From the NCBI GenBank assembly GCA_013339685.2, contig CM023482.1:80808567-80872566 (forward strand): 64,000 nt of DNA. The letters are read 5' to 3'. The DNA comes from Hyalomma asiaticum. Lineage: Eukaryota > Arthropoda > Arachnida > Ixodida > Ixodidae. Shown piece by piece: positions 45,298 to 59,064 of this stretch. The stretch's first letter is position 1. Each line of letters begins with the position of its first letter. The notes below the pieces were generated by a model. It was not told the DNA's origin and did no database searches. It was given only the letters and a program-made list of their open reading frames with translations. A program made the position numbers and the translations under genes.

Positions 45298-46289
45298 CAG
45301 TGGTCAACTCTCATATCTATAACACCGGAGCGTAGTGCTCGGAACTGCACGAGCGACATCTACAGTTGGAAACGGGACACCTCTGAGCATGCGCAGCGCC
45401 ACTGACGCACATGCCTTGCATTCTCGACCCTTGGTTATCACCCGCGGATGCAACAACCGCTTTGGCCGTCAGTAGCGCTGTCAACGGTTTAGCGCAATAA
45501 CAAAAGAAACAAAAAGGAAAAGAAACGAAGCGTATTGTTGGCAGCGCCCGACGCAAGCTGTGCTGCGTTCTAATTCTCCCTTCGCGGTCACATTGTCCCA
45601 ACAACAGATTTACGCCTATTTATGAACTATATATGTTTTCTGTGTTTTTTTTTTTTTTTGTTTTTTTTTTTGGGGGGGGGGGGGTCGGGCTGCTCGGAAG
45701 CTGTCTTTTGGCCGGTATAGAATTTTGCACTTCCAAATGTGAATAGAGTGCTCGAAGCATTCTATAAGGAAGGTCAGCTTGCTGATGCTCCCCGTCATCG
45801 GTCATTAAGGGCTACAACCGACGAAGGACCGACTGATCATCACATGAATGGGCAATCCAAACTACATTTAGTGGCAGGCAACGCATCGTTGGTGCATTAC
45901 AATTAATAGTAGGTTTACGAAATAAAATGACAGCACGCGGCAATAAACACAATGCGCTATGAAAAATTCACAGAGCGATGCGTAATATACATTATGCGGC
46001 GCATTGCCGGTACGATATGATACCGAAAACCGAGAATATAGGTACGCAGTAGAAAACGCGCCGATGCGGGTGATTGCACTTTTTTTTTTCCGGCGCTATA
46101 TGACTGACAGCGCTTCTGCCGGCCAAAGTAGTTATCGCGGCCTTGGCGATAAACAAGGACAGAAACTGCAAGGCAAGCGAGTCAGTGGCGATGCGCATGC
46201 TCAGATGTGTCCCGTTTCCAACTGTAGATGTCGCTCGTGCAGTTCCGAGCACGACGCTCCGGCGTTATAGATATGAGAGTTGACCACTG
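45298..46289. mobile_element. Tc1/mariner-like element with long TIRs, TA target duplication
   Basis: It begins CAGTGGTCAACTCTCATATC and ends with the reverse complement. The first 109 bp match the last 109 bp inverted with about four differences, and similarity continues more weakly for about another 80 bp. TA flanks both sides (45,296-45,297 and 46,290-46,291). The host hAT-like copies 1 and 3 lack the insert at the same point, giving an empty site and confirming both ends. Poly-T/poly-G runs lie at 45,646-45,684. The interior holds a transposase remnant. Confidence 0.82.
45733..45906 (+). pseudogene. Tc1/mariner-like transposase, paired-domain remnant
   Basis: The frame reads NVNRVLEAFYKEGQLADAPR, then RSLRATTDEGPTD, and stops at 45,904. 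A helix ending in a basic R-x-R-x-TT segment is typical of the N-terminal DNA-binding region of Tc1-type transposases; the position inside long CAGTG TIRs flanked by TA supports it. An in-frame stop precedes it and the catalytic DDE domain is absent, so the element is non-autonomous. Confidence 0.5.
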
Positions 46290-47645
46290 TACATTTTTAG
46301 GGAGCACCGAGCAGTGTGTCTTGAAATGCTTAGTCAGAAGGCAGCGCTTCAGATGTGCAAATAGAAAGTCACTCACACGCACCAATGCATGTGACTGGCA
46401 AGCACGTATGTAACACTAAAATCTAGAAATAAACGTTTCGATTTGTATTCGCATAAAGTACCTGTGCCTGACCCACGCCGTTAAATACTGCAACATTCCC
46501 CGATGTATCGTCAGCATTTCACGTCCTAAACTTTTTTGGTCACAATTAGTACCCTTTCTAGTGTTTTAATTTTCTAGCTGACAGTTCCGGATATATTGCT
46601 ATTTCTTGCAAGTTGGTTCTCACAATTTTAAAGCAATTGAGATATTGTTCTTTTGTTGCTATTTACGGCTGCGCGCAATGTATATCGTTGTGAGGAATTC
46701 GATCTGCTGAGCTTACTGACGAATTATATAACGTGGGACTATCTTCTTTTGTCTTCGTGGCGCTAAAGTAATACAGTTTAATTGACTATTCAGTTTGTAA
46801 AGCACCCCCCCCCCCCCCCTTTTACGCCGAAATGCTACTGATATGTAGAAAATAAATAAATAAATAAAACCTCTCACAAGCATCATTTCAACGGACGCCA
46901 GCCAAAAATTACGCATCCCACACAAGAAAGGTTGACAGTAGCACAGCCCAAGTAGCAAAAACGTGCACTCGTGCTGTTGAGCGTGGGTTTAGTTCTTACA
47001 GGAGATCAAAACGTGATAAACACAATACCGTGAATGACAAACTAACACATGGACCTATTTGTACTTAGAATGAAACACTCCCTTTTCGTCAAGCTAATAA
47101 AAAAACAATAAGTAAACAATACTCCATGTATGTGATTCTTCAAGATTTCGTCTTCGACACACCGGCCATACTCTTCGATGGAGCCCAAGCCAAACATTGG
47201 ACTAAACATATTTGTGTGATGTGTCCATTTCCTTTGTAGCCAGTCTGCTTAAACGTCGCGGGGTGTAGCCATGCATGGCCAGGTGCAATTTACATTGGCA
47301 CTCACTGCGACAGAATCCAGATGCCACAGGAGGCAAGCTGGTGTTCGGTGATTTACGAATGTCAAGTTAACGTTCTCTACGATGTGTCCAGCCTTCAGAA
47401 AGACTACTGGCAGCCGCTGACACCGGCTGAGATAAACGAAAGAAAAGCTGCTATCCCACCCCGTGTCCTATATAGGTATCACCCCGCGCGCTTCCCTGTG
47501 CCCCCGGCGGGCGCTCAGGATTGGTCTACGGGGTAATGGCGAATGGGAGTCTCGTAAAGGTAGTCTGAGCGTGTAACTATAGCCTCCGTAGTTTAACATT
47601 TGTTCCGGCTCGTTTGCTTTTCCGAGTCGCTGCAAAGGCCAGCGC

Positions 47646-48111
47646 CGACGAGGCGCTGCAAAGAAGGGTGGCATTTCGTCGTCCTCACCTTGCTTTATAC
47701 TCTGCTTGCTCTATCGTGTTAATTGCACAGGAATGGCCACTATAGAAAAGATTTCGGTCAGGATTTCTGAACAACCTTGTTCCGTTTGTATCTCGCGCGA
47801 TACTGCCAAAGTATTGTTGTCAACTTGCCCGTGTGATCTATTGCGTGACTATGCCATATACTTCAAATGTCAGTCGTGCGTGCCTCGCTGTGTAAATGTC
47901 GCATGCAATTTTCAAAACGCTAATATCGGTCGCTCTTCGGCACCTAAGGAGCCGTTCGACCTCACTGTTTTATAATGAAGGTTTTGAACAAAAGTGAACA
48001 AAAGTGAACAAGATCTCGCTTAGCATGCAGCGCGAAAAACTAAACTGAAGTGCAACGTTTCACTGAACTTACTTAAGAGGTCGGCCAATTTCAGCAGCAG
48101 CGTTGCGCATG
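47646..48111. other. No feature recognised
   Basis: A frame at 47,706-47,975 has no known motif. AACAAAAGTGAACAAAAGTG is locally repeated near 47,988. Confidence 0.35.
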
Positions 48112-48600
48112 AAATTTTATTTATTTTTGTTTATTTACAAGTTCAGCAGGCCTATACTTAGGCCCAAGCAGGAGGGGCAACGAAAAAAAGAATGCAAATT
48201 TGCACAGTGTTACAGCACTTGATTGCAGAAATGGTGGAACACATAATAAACAGTTACGGCACATTACCAGTGAACGGAAAACACTGATAGGCAGCAGAAG
48301 TCTACAGATAATTCACTAGACCATTGCGAAAGACACACACCATATAGATACATCATTCAGAACTAAACAAAAAAAAAGTTTCAAGTTGTTTTTCAATATC
48401 CTCAGCCTGAAAAACGCTTGTTGGCAAGGGGTTCGAGTCAGCAATAGTCCTGGAAAAGAAAAAAGAAAAAGCTATTTTTAAAAACCGTAGTACGAGCGAA
48501 AATAGGCGTCAATGAATATTTATGGTTCTGTCTTGTTTTTCTGGAAGAAATATTCGATAAAGACTAAGCCCGAAACCTGCAGTATATTCGAAGCCCAGAA
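48112..48600 (-). pseudogene. LINE RT C-terminus and 3' UTR (decayed)
   Basis: On the minus strand, frames from about 48,560 to 48,390 read RTRQNHKYSLTPIFARTTV, then FPRTIAD, LPTSVFQAEDIEKQLETFF with small shifts: the Phe-Pro-Arg-Thr and Asn-Ser-Leu-Pro-type ending of CR1/L2/Jockey-like LINEs. The 3' part ends GGCCTAAGTATAGGCC (hairpin) then AAATAAACAAAAATAAAT near 48,116-48,140. It is a different copy or family from the LINE at 26 kb. Confidence 0.55.
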
Positions 48601-48686
48601 AATGCGCTGGAAATGCGTTGTATTAAGTTTTCGCGAGCGCTGGACATGCATGTGAACGATTTCTGCGCGCGAACCCCGCATAGGCG

Positions 48687-48793
<107 letters not shown>

Positions 48794-48939
48794 AACAAGA
48801 GAAACTCCGTTCAGTGAGAGAAATAACAAAACAAACTAAAGGCTTAGAATAATCAGAATATCGATGTATGCTTCCATAATAGCATGACACCACACTATAT
48901 GAAGAGGCATCTACGGCGTCTGCCCCATTGTATACGCAA

Positions 48940-49420
48940 ACGGCTCATATAGGCGCGCATAGGACAGTGTCCTCTTAGGAGCACCGGTCGGAGTCAAAGA
49001 AAGAACTAAAGAACAAACAAACGCGCCTCGTCCGACCATTCTTCATCGCGAGTTTAAATGGGTCCCCAATATCTGTGCAAACGCTCTCACTATATAAACA
49101 CACACCCGCGTCGCACGCACGCACGTACGCCGACTCTCGCAATCGGCTCTTCGCGGCAGCCACGCGCGCACACGGAAACACGCACCAAAAGCAATGTCCG
49201 TCGCAGGCGTCACCGTTATCTGACGCGGGTGGCGGCCGGACGTCTGTCACCTGAGCTGCCGCGCCGTCGCCGAGGGACACTGCGGGTGACAAGACTGGAT
49301 AACGGAGCCCCCTCCCCTTCTTTCTCAGGCAGAGACGGTGGTGGAGGCATGGCTTCCGTCATCGAGAGCCGCGGCAGCGTTTTGTTCCGAATCCGAACGG
49401 GTGCTTTTCATTTGGCGATT
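48940..49420. promoter_or_regulatory. GC/CpG-rich segment with TATA-like motif
   Basis: CTATATAAACAC at 49,090-49,101 precedes about 300 bp of CpG-rich sequence without recognised repeats. Frames of 105 and 131 codons overlap on opposite strands but neither resembles a known protein. A promoter or 5' exon is possible; the evidence is composition only. Confidence 0.3.
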
Positions 49421-49473
49421 GTGGCGTCAGTACATATTTCTGCGAAGGTGTGACGAGAGGTGAAGGATATCAC

Positions 49474-49474
<1 letters not shown>

Positions 49475-49546
<72 letters not shown>

Positions 49547-49547
49547 G

Positions 49548-49599
<52 letters not shown>

Positions 49600-49625
49600 G
49601 CGTGCGTGTGTGTGTGTGTGTGTGC
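49475..49625. repeat. Compound microsatellite (GATA)n then (TG)n
   Basis: GATA array to about 49,546 followed directly by a TG/CG-interrupted dinucleotide array. Confidence 0.98.
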
Positions 49626-49639
49626 GTGCGCTCCCGCGT

Positions 49640-52216
<2,577 letters not shown>

Positions 52217-52217
52217 G

Positions 52218-52867
52218 TTTTATTGCAGCACTGAAATGGGGAGGGAAACACAGCCCTTAGAGGTATAGGCTGCGCATAACCTCTTTGTATACGTCTCTAT
52301 ATAAAATAATCAATAGCATTTCAGTTAACGCAACAGACATGACAGCTATTTGCTAAACGCGCCCGTCAAATTTTAATCAGTCCAGAAAACTGATGAAGGA
52401 AAGGCAATGGAGATACAATAATTAGTAAATTGTAGCATGAAAGAGCAATGCTTATAGGGATTCTAGGCGTCAACCAAAACAAGCTATCTCATACTCGTAA
52501 ATCTGCGGGTGCATGAAGAGTCTCTATTGCTTATGATTGAGCATTGTTGTTCAGCGAACGAACGAATGTACGTTTGAATGAATGAATGAATGAATGAATG
52601 AATGAATGAATGAATGAATGAATGAATGAATGAGAAACGAAGGAATGAACGAACGAATGTTTATTTCTCGAATCTGTATATCAGGACTGCAGCCCCGGTT
52701 CTACCCTGGGTAAGAAGCATCCTCCTTCAGGAACCCTCTGGCATTCACTGCCTCCTTGGCCTTGGCCACGAGGCGCCGTTTCCAGGTCCTCTGAGACGAG
52801 CTTAGGATCCCATGTTTCGACGAGGTCTTCGCTGAAGTAATTTTATTGCACCACTGAAATGGGAAGG
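52218..52867. repeat. Short repeat pair around CACTGAAATGGG
   Basis: 52,218-52,250 and 52,837-52,867 share TTTTATTGCANCACTGAAATG in the same orientation. Read on the minus strand each carries CAATAAAA, so they may be two copies of a LINE or gene 3' end. Confidence 0.5.
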
Positions 52868-52900
52868 ACAAAATTAAGTCGCAGCGTTGTTGTCTGTAAA
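52563..52900 (-). pseudogene. LINE ORF2 C-terminal end with (CATT)n tail
   Basis: The minus-strand frame ends SSQRTWKRRLVAKAKEAVNA and RGFLKEDASYPG before the stop at 52,701-52,703. It is followed by GGGGCTGCAGTCC, AAATAAACATTCG and a (CATT)n tail (plus-strand GAATGAAT at 52,577-52,632). The order of coding end, short 3' UTR and microsatellite tail fits a 5'-truncated LINE. The peptide is less typical than the ones at 18.06 and 53.7 kb. Confidence 0.5.
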
Positions 52901-53587
52901 ACTGTTGATAATGCATAGCCTAAATCCGCTGCCTCAGATCGGCGCGGCTGTTGAATCGAAGGGGAAAATGAACTCTTAAGTGCAGCAGCACGCATGTGAA
53001 GCAAGCGTGGTTTAATTGTCTCATGTACGGTTATAAATATAGAATGCGTCGGTTCAGTGCACTCTCCGAGCGGCTTCCCTTGAGAAGACATTGCATTGTT
53101 GCATTGTTCCCCTTGCCTTGCTTCTTGCTGCACTACGGTTCATCCATTATTCTTTCTTTCGACAAAGCGAACGTCTCCCTTCGTACATAGTGACGTATGG
53201 GTTAGGAGAGTATAACCAGAATTTTATATCAGAGAAAGGAACCGACTCCTTTTTCTGTATGTTCGCACGTGCGTTTGTATGTTTGTACGTGGGCTTGTAC
53301 ACATAGTTTGCAAACATTTCAAGGGGGTGTCGAAGCCCTCACCCCGGCTGCTCCATTGATATAGGGCCTCTTCACTCCGTATATATATGGCTTCCCTCGC
53401 ACTGGTGCTGAGCCGTATACTTAGTCTCTTTTTTTTTTTTTTTTGCCGGGGAGAGCAGGGTGTCGAGGGGGCGAATGTAAACGTTGCTGTTGCCCGAGAA
53501 TGAATAACTTCCGACACAATGTTAGAGAGAGAGAAAACGCTCTTAAATAAACAGACCCGCGATTAGGTCGTGGTAGGGCCGCAAGAG

Positions 53588-53803
53588 AGAGATAGGTAAG
53601 GAAAGACGGGGAGGTTAACCAAGCGCATGTCCGGTTTTCTACACTGTGCTGGGGAAGGAGGAGAGAGAGAGAGAGCACCAGTCGCGCGCAAGCACCCCAG
53701 ACTAGGCGACGGCCTCGAGCCCTTGGAAACGAATGGCTTCCTCGGCGTGCCGGACATCCCAGAGTTGATCGGCGAGTTTGTGGCTGAGCAGGGCTGCCTT
53801 CCA
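53588..53803 (-). pseudogene. LINE ORF2 C-terminal end and 3' UTR
   Basis: 53,702-53,803 on the minus strand reads WKAALLSHKLADQLWDVRHA, then EEAIRFQGLEAVA and stop, the same kind of ending as the fragments at 18.06 and 33.5 kb. The 3' UTR carries GGTTAACCTCCCC and ACCGGACATGCGC, matching the inverted copy at 17.44 kb. Upstream LINE sequence is not preserved. The longer minus-strand frame crossing this place is in another phase and is not a gene. Confidence 0.62.
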
Positions 53804-53829
53804 TCATCACCGGCTTTGTATACGCGAAA

Positions 53830-54947
53830 TTATTTGAAATAGGAAAGTATGGTCTCATAAAGGGGTGCATCAGGCGCTTCGCGCCCACAGAACTAACAAA
53901 CCAAACGTTATACCTAAAAGCTATACTGATAATTTTTGAGGATATACATTCGCTTTTTTTGTAGATGAGGGTGACGTTTTGAACGTCAGTAACGTTTGCC
54001 GGAAGATGGTGGCACGTGTAGTCCGTATAAAAGCACACACATGTATCAGGGAAAAAAAAAAAAAAGAACAAGGACACGGGAGGCAGGGCCGACTTCGACA
54101 TGCACCTTACTTCTTTATTTTTTTTCATCCTTTCTTTCTTTTTTCGGCGATATCCTTTATCAAATGAATGAGCTCTCCCCACAACTGTGCAAGCTAAACC
54201 AAAAAGAAATGTTATAGTTCAAGTCAACACCATGCATGCCCTGTCGTGAACTCTTGAATGCCACGTCAATGGAGCCACGGTCATCGCTCTCAATCACCTC
54301 ATACCAAGGTTCTCTAAAAGCGCTGCTCCTTAATGTATGATCAATCATTAATGGTATACATGCGGAAGCTTCGCAAGAGCAAGTGCACACACGAACAAGC
54401 TCATTTTTACTGAATCATAAAAAAAAATTTATGTAAATCCTGGCGCACATTATATATATGCTTCCATACGCTAGTTGCCTAGTTCCCAATTAAGCAGCAC
54501 TGAAAGCAAGAAACGACTGTAAAACGCTGCAGATGCCAGCAGTCAGGTATATATATATATATACAGTAGACGAGACGATGATGGACGTGGGCGACTATAC
54601 ATGCACTGACTCTTCAGAGAACCCATAACTACGCTATATGTATGTATGCATCCACTACTTCATTTGAACCGGATATTGCAACTGCGACGATATGCAACAC
54701 ATACATGTACACGAAGCGTTGTGAATGCATCGAAGACGACATTTTGCAGCGTGGCAAATGTGCTGCATATTCCGGATATGGAAAAAATAAATACGAGCGT
54801 TGCTAGAACTTTCTACTAATGCGAAGACGAAAGCTACACAGTTGGACCATCTGTTGATCTGCTGCTCTTATCAAGCCGCTACCGCCGCTTCGGCAATATC
54901 CCGCTTCCTTCCGATGGCTGTTGACAGCCGGCGTTTCGAGCGGCTCT
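53830..54947. other. No gene recognised
   Basis: A-rich run at 54,051-54,066, T-rich run near 54,117, small (TA)n at 54,548-54,563; otherwise unassigned. Confidence 0.4.
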
Positions 54948-57267
54948 TGATGATGATGATGATGATTGTGGTTCGGCCAAGGAAAGGACTCCATTTACTA
55001 CAGCCCTTGTCGGGGTAACGTCTCAGCGTCCGTGGAGGTGGCGGGAAGGGAATGAAAGAGTAGAAATGAGAGGAACACCGCAATGGAGTGCTCCCGAAAT
55101 TTTGAGCACCTGCGATTCTGACATCGGACAGTACACGGGTCTAACTAGCATTTTCGCGTCCATCGAATATGAGGCCGCCGCGGTCGGATTTGAACTCCCA
55201 TCCTTTGGCTTTCTACTACACTCTACCTTTGGGTCCGTAGCAGTGTTGTACGGAACGTCGTTCCAAGGAACGACGTTCCTGGAACGAGTTCCTTTTGGGA
55301 GGAACGAAGGAACGCCACCGTTCCATTTAGGATTGGTGGAACTGTAACGGGAACGCGTTACATTTACGAAGGAACGGCAAAGGGAACGGCGTTCCTTCCA
55401 TACACGTTCCACTCCACGACGATCGCACGTACGCAGCATATCATGCAGGGTGGATACGCTGGGCTACAACAAGCCCTCCCTGGAATCCCCGTTTTCCTGC
55501 CGCCACTATCACTCCCTCATAGAAAATCACTCACAAAAACGCCATTCTATTGCGGTTTCGATGATTCGACGAGGGTGACGCTTCCCCTTCACTCCGGCCG
55601 CACGACGTCAGGGTATCCCGCTACTCCTTGATGGTGGCCGCTTACTATGGCCGCTAGACAAGCAGTTTCCGGCAGTCAACCAGCCCTGTATGGATGTACG
55701 GCAACGCGGGAGAAACTGCATGCAACAGAGAAGTTCCATTCGTCCCTTCTGATCCCGCCGCCAGGGCTAACTCCGAACTAAAACACTGTCAATGCGTGCT
55801 TTACTATATCACCTCCCCCGCATTCGTTCTGAGGACGCGGTTACGGCCATGGTTGTCCATACTTGTAACACACTCTGTGCGTTAATCTCTTCAAGGTATG
55901 TTAGTTGTACTGAACGGGCCGCACCTTAGTGTAGTGCCAACAGCCCTATGCCCTCGGCAAAAGCCGAAACGAAAGGCATTTCGAAAGGATATATACACGT
56001 GCTAACGCGAACCAGTGCTGAACATGCTTACGTGCGTGCGTGCGTGTTTGTGATGCTGAGCGAAGCTAACATCGCTCTGACCCGGACCTGGTTAATTGTG
56101 TTCTGTGATTCCCAGTTTGTTTCTAATAAAAACTATAGCTTCAGCGCTATCATTACTACGCGACCAAAAGGTTAGCTACACACGAATAACCAAACATTTT
56201 AACGCACCGCACCCCGTCCACGTTCTGTTCAGCCTCATTTGCTGTATACCAATGTCCTGTCAATTATGGTTGTGTGGTGCGGGTCATGTTTGGTTGGCGT
56301 CCCGTTAAATTATGGCTATCTATTTTCTTATTTATTTCCTGCACCACACCAGCACTTCACCCGTCCCTTAATGTCGTTGTGCCTACGAATTGAACAGGCA
56401 AATAATGTTTATTCCTAATGCCACGAAGAGAAGAAAACAGTCCGGCGTTATTTAAATCAGGGGTAAACGTGCAAGACAGCAATATAAAAATTCCTCACAT
56501 CGACATACATTAAACGCCGCCATAATTAACAACAAAAGTACAGTATATCACAAATACTTTGAAGGGATGAGAACTATATAAAAGCAATATATCCAGAAGT
56601 GCCAATTAGTTTATTAAAATGCTCCAAGGGCTTCCAAAATTTTGAGCAAAATAGTTTAGGATCGGGAATGCTGACTCCATCGGAGAATCTTGTTCCAGTA
56701 TTTGCGCGCAATGCCTTTACATACTATCCTAAATCAAAAGGTCGGTTACTAGCTTTTAGTGTCAGATGCAGCGCTGTTACATGCATTGGTGCACGCGAGT
56801 AACTACCTGTTTACACATTGGAAGTACAGTGGAAGCGCTTTGGAACTGAAGTGGAAAGTGCCATATGTGTCGCACTTGTAACAGACTAGCAGCAAAGTTG
56901 CAGTGGTGTTGTCCGTAGTATCTTCGGGGCTCCTTGAAAACATTTGCCTGGGAGCGTTTCTGTATTTCTTTGTTGAAATTCGTGAAACATACATAGGTCG
57001 ATGCGAGATTTAACATGTTCACTTTAGTTTGCCACGGGATTAATTTTCAATTTTAGAAATCAAATGTAACCTTAATGTAACGACACGTTCCAATTTTCGA
57101 AATGTAACTGGAACGCGTTCCTTTTCTATTAAAGGAACTTGTAACGGGAACTCGTTACAAAATTGTGAAGGAACGAGGAACGAGTTTTCGTTCCTGTTTT
57201 GAAGGAACGTGTACAACACTGGTCCGTAGTCAGAAGATCACCGCGGCAGACGCTTCCACCACGGCGT
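54948..57267 (-). mobile_element. Ruka-like SINE, type B, split by the hAT-like element
   Basis: The 3' side (54,948-55,240) has the GATGATGATGATTGTGGTTC tail, the type-B extension (GCAATGGAGTGCTCCCGAAA, GAGCACCTGCG), and the B-box region as GGTCGGATTTGAACTCCC. The tRNA-like head resumes at 57,230-57,267 (ACCACGGCG). The 1981-bp insert between them carries an 8-bp target duplication taken from the SINE itself. Confidence 0.75.
55241..57221 (-). mobile_element. Non-autonomous hAT-like element, copy 3 (best preserved)
   Basis: Terminal inverted repeats CAGTGTTGTAC at 55,241-55,251 and GTACAACACTG at 57,211-57,221, flanked by the 8-bp duplication GTCCGTAG (55,233-55,240 and 57,222-57,229). A CAGTG terminus with an 8-bp duplication is the hAT signature. 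Both ends are packed with GGAACG/CGTTCC words; 55,252-55,279 is a near-palindrome of two 13-bp arms around AA. The interior is AT-rich and has no recognisable transposase, hAT dimerisation domain or BED finger, so mobility would need an enzyme from elsewhere. Strand is set so that copies 1 and 2 read plus. Confidence 0.9.
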
Positions 57268-57268
57268 G

Positions 57269-57270
57269 TC

Positions 57271-57330
<60 letters not shown>

Positions 57331-57331
57331 T
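57269..57331. repeat. (GACA)n microsatellite
   Basis: A perfect CAGA tetranucleotide array beginning right at the SINE head. Confidence 0.98.
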
Positions 57332-57562
57332 AACTTTATCTGTGTCCCGCGAAGAACGCTCCTATATTAGGAACCCGCCGAGGGCAGCGCCCCTGGCGGG
57401 GCCGGGAGTCCACTGGTTTGCCTGCAGTTATTGCGCAAGTTCTGGACTTGCAATACACTTCTTGAAATCCGCCATGGCGTCTACATTCTCCTCTTTCACC
57501 GACCGCCACAAATTTGGGCCTGCGGGCCCTTTGTGACGGTGCGTCGCCACCCATAGCGATAT

Positions 57563-57613
<51 letters not shown>

Positions 57614-58050
57614 TTTGCTTGTTTGTTTGTTTGTTTGTTTGTTTATTTATTTATTTATTCGTTTATTTATTTACTTATTTATTTATTTATCTTACCCTTA
57701 GGGTTCGCACATTACAGAGGGTAGGGGCATGTTAAATATCAAAATGGGAAAGAACACTTAATGCAAAAAGATAGGACAGAACTTTAACAATATACAGAAA
57801 TATACAAATATATAACGTGTCAAAGATGTTACCCAAAGCCAAGGGGAAAAAAGAAAAAGAATGTGTCGATAGACATGCGGTGTCGCGCTTGAGGCAGAAC
57901 TACAGCGTTGGCTGCCTTTATGATAGCAAAAAACATGTTGAGCAATGCCTCATTTGTTCGCCTTGAGCTCAACAATTGAAGAAAATGTATGTGTCTATGT
58001 GCGAGAACAACGAAAAAAGTCAAGCGCCGTAGCAGATGTTACTTGTGACG
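57563..58050 (-). mobile_element. LINE 3' end with (TTTA)n tail
   Basis: A long TTTA/TTTG array (57,563-57,690) followed by CTTACCCTTAGGGTTCGCAC and ATTACAGAGGGTAGGGGC. Sequence at 57,925-58,045 matches 13,231-13,345. Read on the minus strand this is a 3' UTR followed by an AAAT-type tail. No coding part is recognisable. Confidence 0.55.
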
Positions 58051-58338
58051 TAAGTGCTGCGCTATATATAATGTGTCTATCGCCATGATATGTTTGAGGA
58101 CATATGTTCTTCGCTCCTCGGCCACCGTGCACGGCGACCACATTTCGATGGAGGCGAAAAAAATTACAGCATATCCACGGAGTGAATGATGATGAGTGGG
58201 CGAAGCTCGGGAGGTTCGTCGTAGATCGTGCCGAGTTCCGGATTAATTTAGTTAACGCGCACGCTACGAATCCTTATGGTTCAACTACGCACAAGTGAAA
58301 TCTCCCATCGGCACTTCATTGCAAGTCAAGATCCAGTG

Positions 58339-58441
<103 letters not shown>

Positions 58442-58599
58442 GTTGCCGGTGAACGGTTCTCCAACGCGACCAGTCGGTATTTCTCAATCAAGAAACTCGC
58501 TAGTAGACGCTGCCTGCGCCAACGTTGTCTCTCGCGGGTGAGGGCGCGTTCTCCTTCTTTGCGAGCTGGTAGAGCGTTCATCTAAGAAAGAACGTTTCC

Positions 58600-58793
58600 A
58601 TAGTCAACGCGCGCCTTTCGCTCTCTCTCTCTCTCACACAAGACAGCAGATGGAAGAGTGAGAGAGAGAGAGAGAGGCACGCGCCGGGAGGCACCCGCCG
58701 AGGGCGAGCCCGTGCCTCCCAGCACGCCGGTTACGCCTGACGCCTGACGCAGGACAAGGTTAGACTAAGAGGAGCTTCGCCCCTAAAAGAACG
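58600..58793. repeat. Dispersed repeat end (inverted partner of 28.26 kb) with CT/GA hairpin
   Basis: A CT run (58,619-58,635) faces a GA run (58,656-58,676), able to form a hairpin. The segment ends AAGAGGAGCTTCGCCCCTAA at 58,769-58,788, the reverse complement of the motif at 28,257-28,276. Confidence 0.5.
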
Positions 58794-58818
58794 AACACCC
58801 GCGTGCTTAGATTTAGTT

Positions 58819-59054
58819 GGCCCCGCCACGGTGGTCTGGGCACCGGCTGCTGATCCGGAAGTCGCGGGAACCAATCACGACCGCTGCGGCTGCATTTCGA
58901 TGGAGGCGAGAATGTTGAAGACCGTGTGTACTGTGCGATGTCAATGCAGGTTAAGGAAACCCAGGTGGTCGAAATTTTCGGAGCCCTCCACTACGGCGTC
59001 TCTCATAATCATACATGGTGCTTTTAGGACGTAAAACCACAGCAGTGATCAGTC
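58819..59054 (+). mobile_element. Ruka-like SINE, type A, with 10-bp target duplication
   Basis: Flanked by AGATTTAGTT at 58,809-58,818 and 59,055-59,064. GGCCCCGCCACGGTGGTCTG head, CTGCTGATCC, TTTCGATGGAGGCGAGAATG, GGAGCCCTCCACTACGGCGT, and TTAGGACGTAAAACCAC at the end. The B box is damaged (GGGAACCAATCACG), so this copy is unlikely to be transcribed from its own promoter. Confidence 0.93.
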
Positions 59055-59064
59055 AGATTTAGTT

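Larger units (their letters stand above)
44975..47645 (+). mobile_element. Non-autonomous hAT-like element, copy 2 (with insertion, right end lost)
   Basis: Starts CAGTGTTGCACACGTACC, then AAAGCTCGTTCTTCGTTCC, GAACGCGTTCCAGTT and TTCGAAAATTGGAAC, the best match to the reversed right end of the copy at 55,241-57,221. After the inserted TA element it resumes with AGGGAGCACCGAG (46,300), then AACACTAAAATCTAGAAAT, TCGTCAGCATTTC, ACAGTTCCGGATAT, GGACGCCAGCC and GCCCCCGGCGGGCGC, all colinear with copy 1. Similarity is lost near 47,645, so the right terminus is missing or too diverged. A 17-C run interrupts it at 46,806. Confidence 0.72.

Noticed and set aside
53421..54182. 253-codon minus-strand frame
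   Set aside because: It crosses homopolymer runs and a LINE tail in the wrong phase; the true LINE C-terminal frame at 53,702-53,803 is different.
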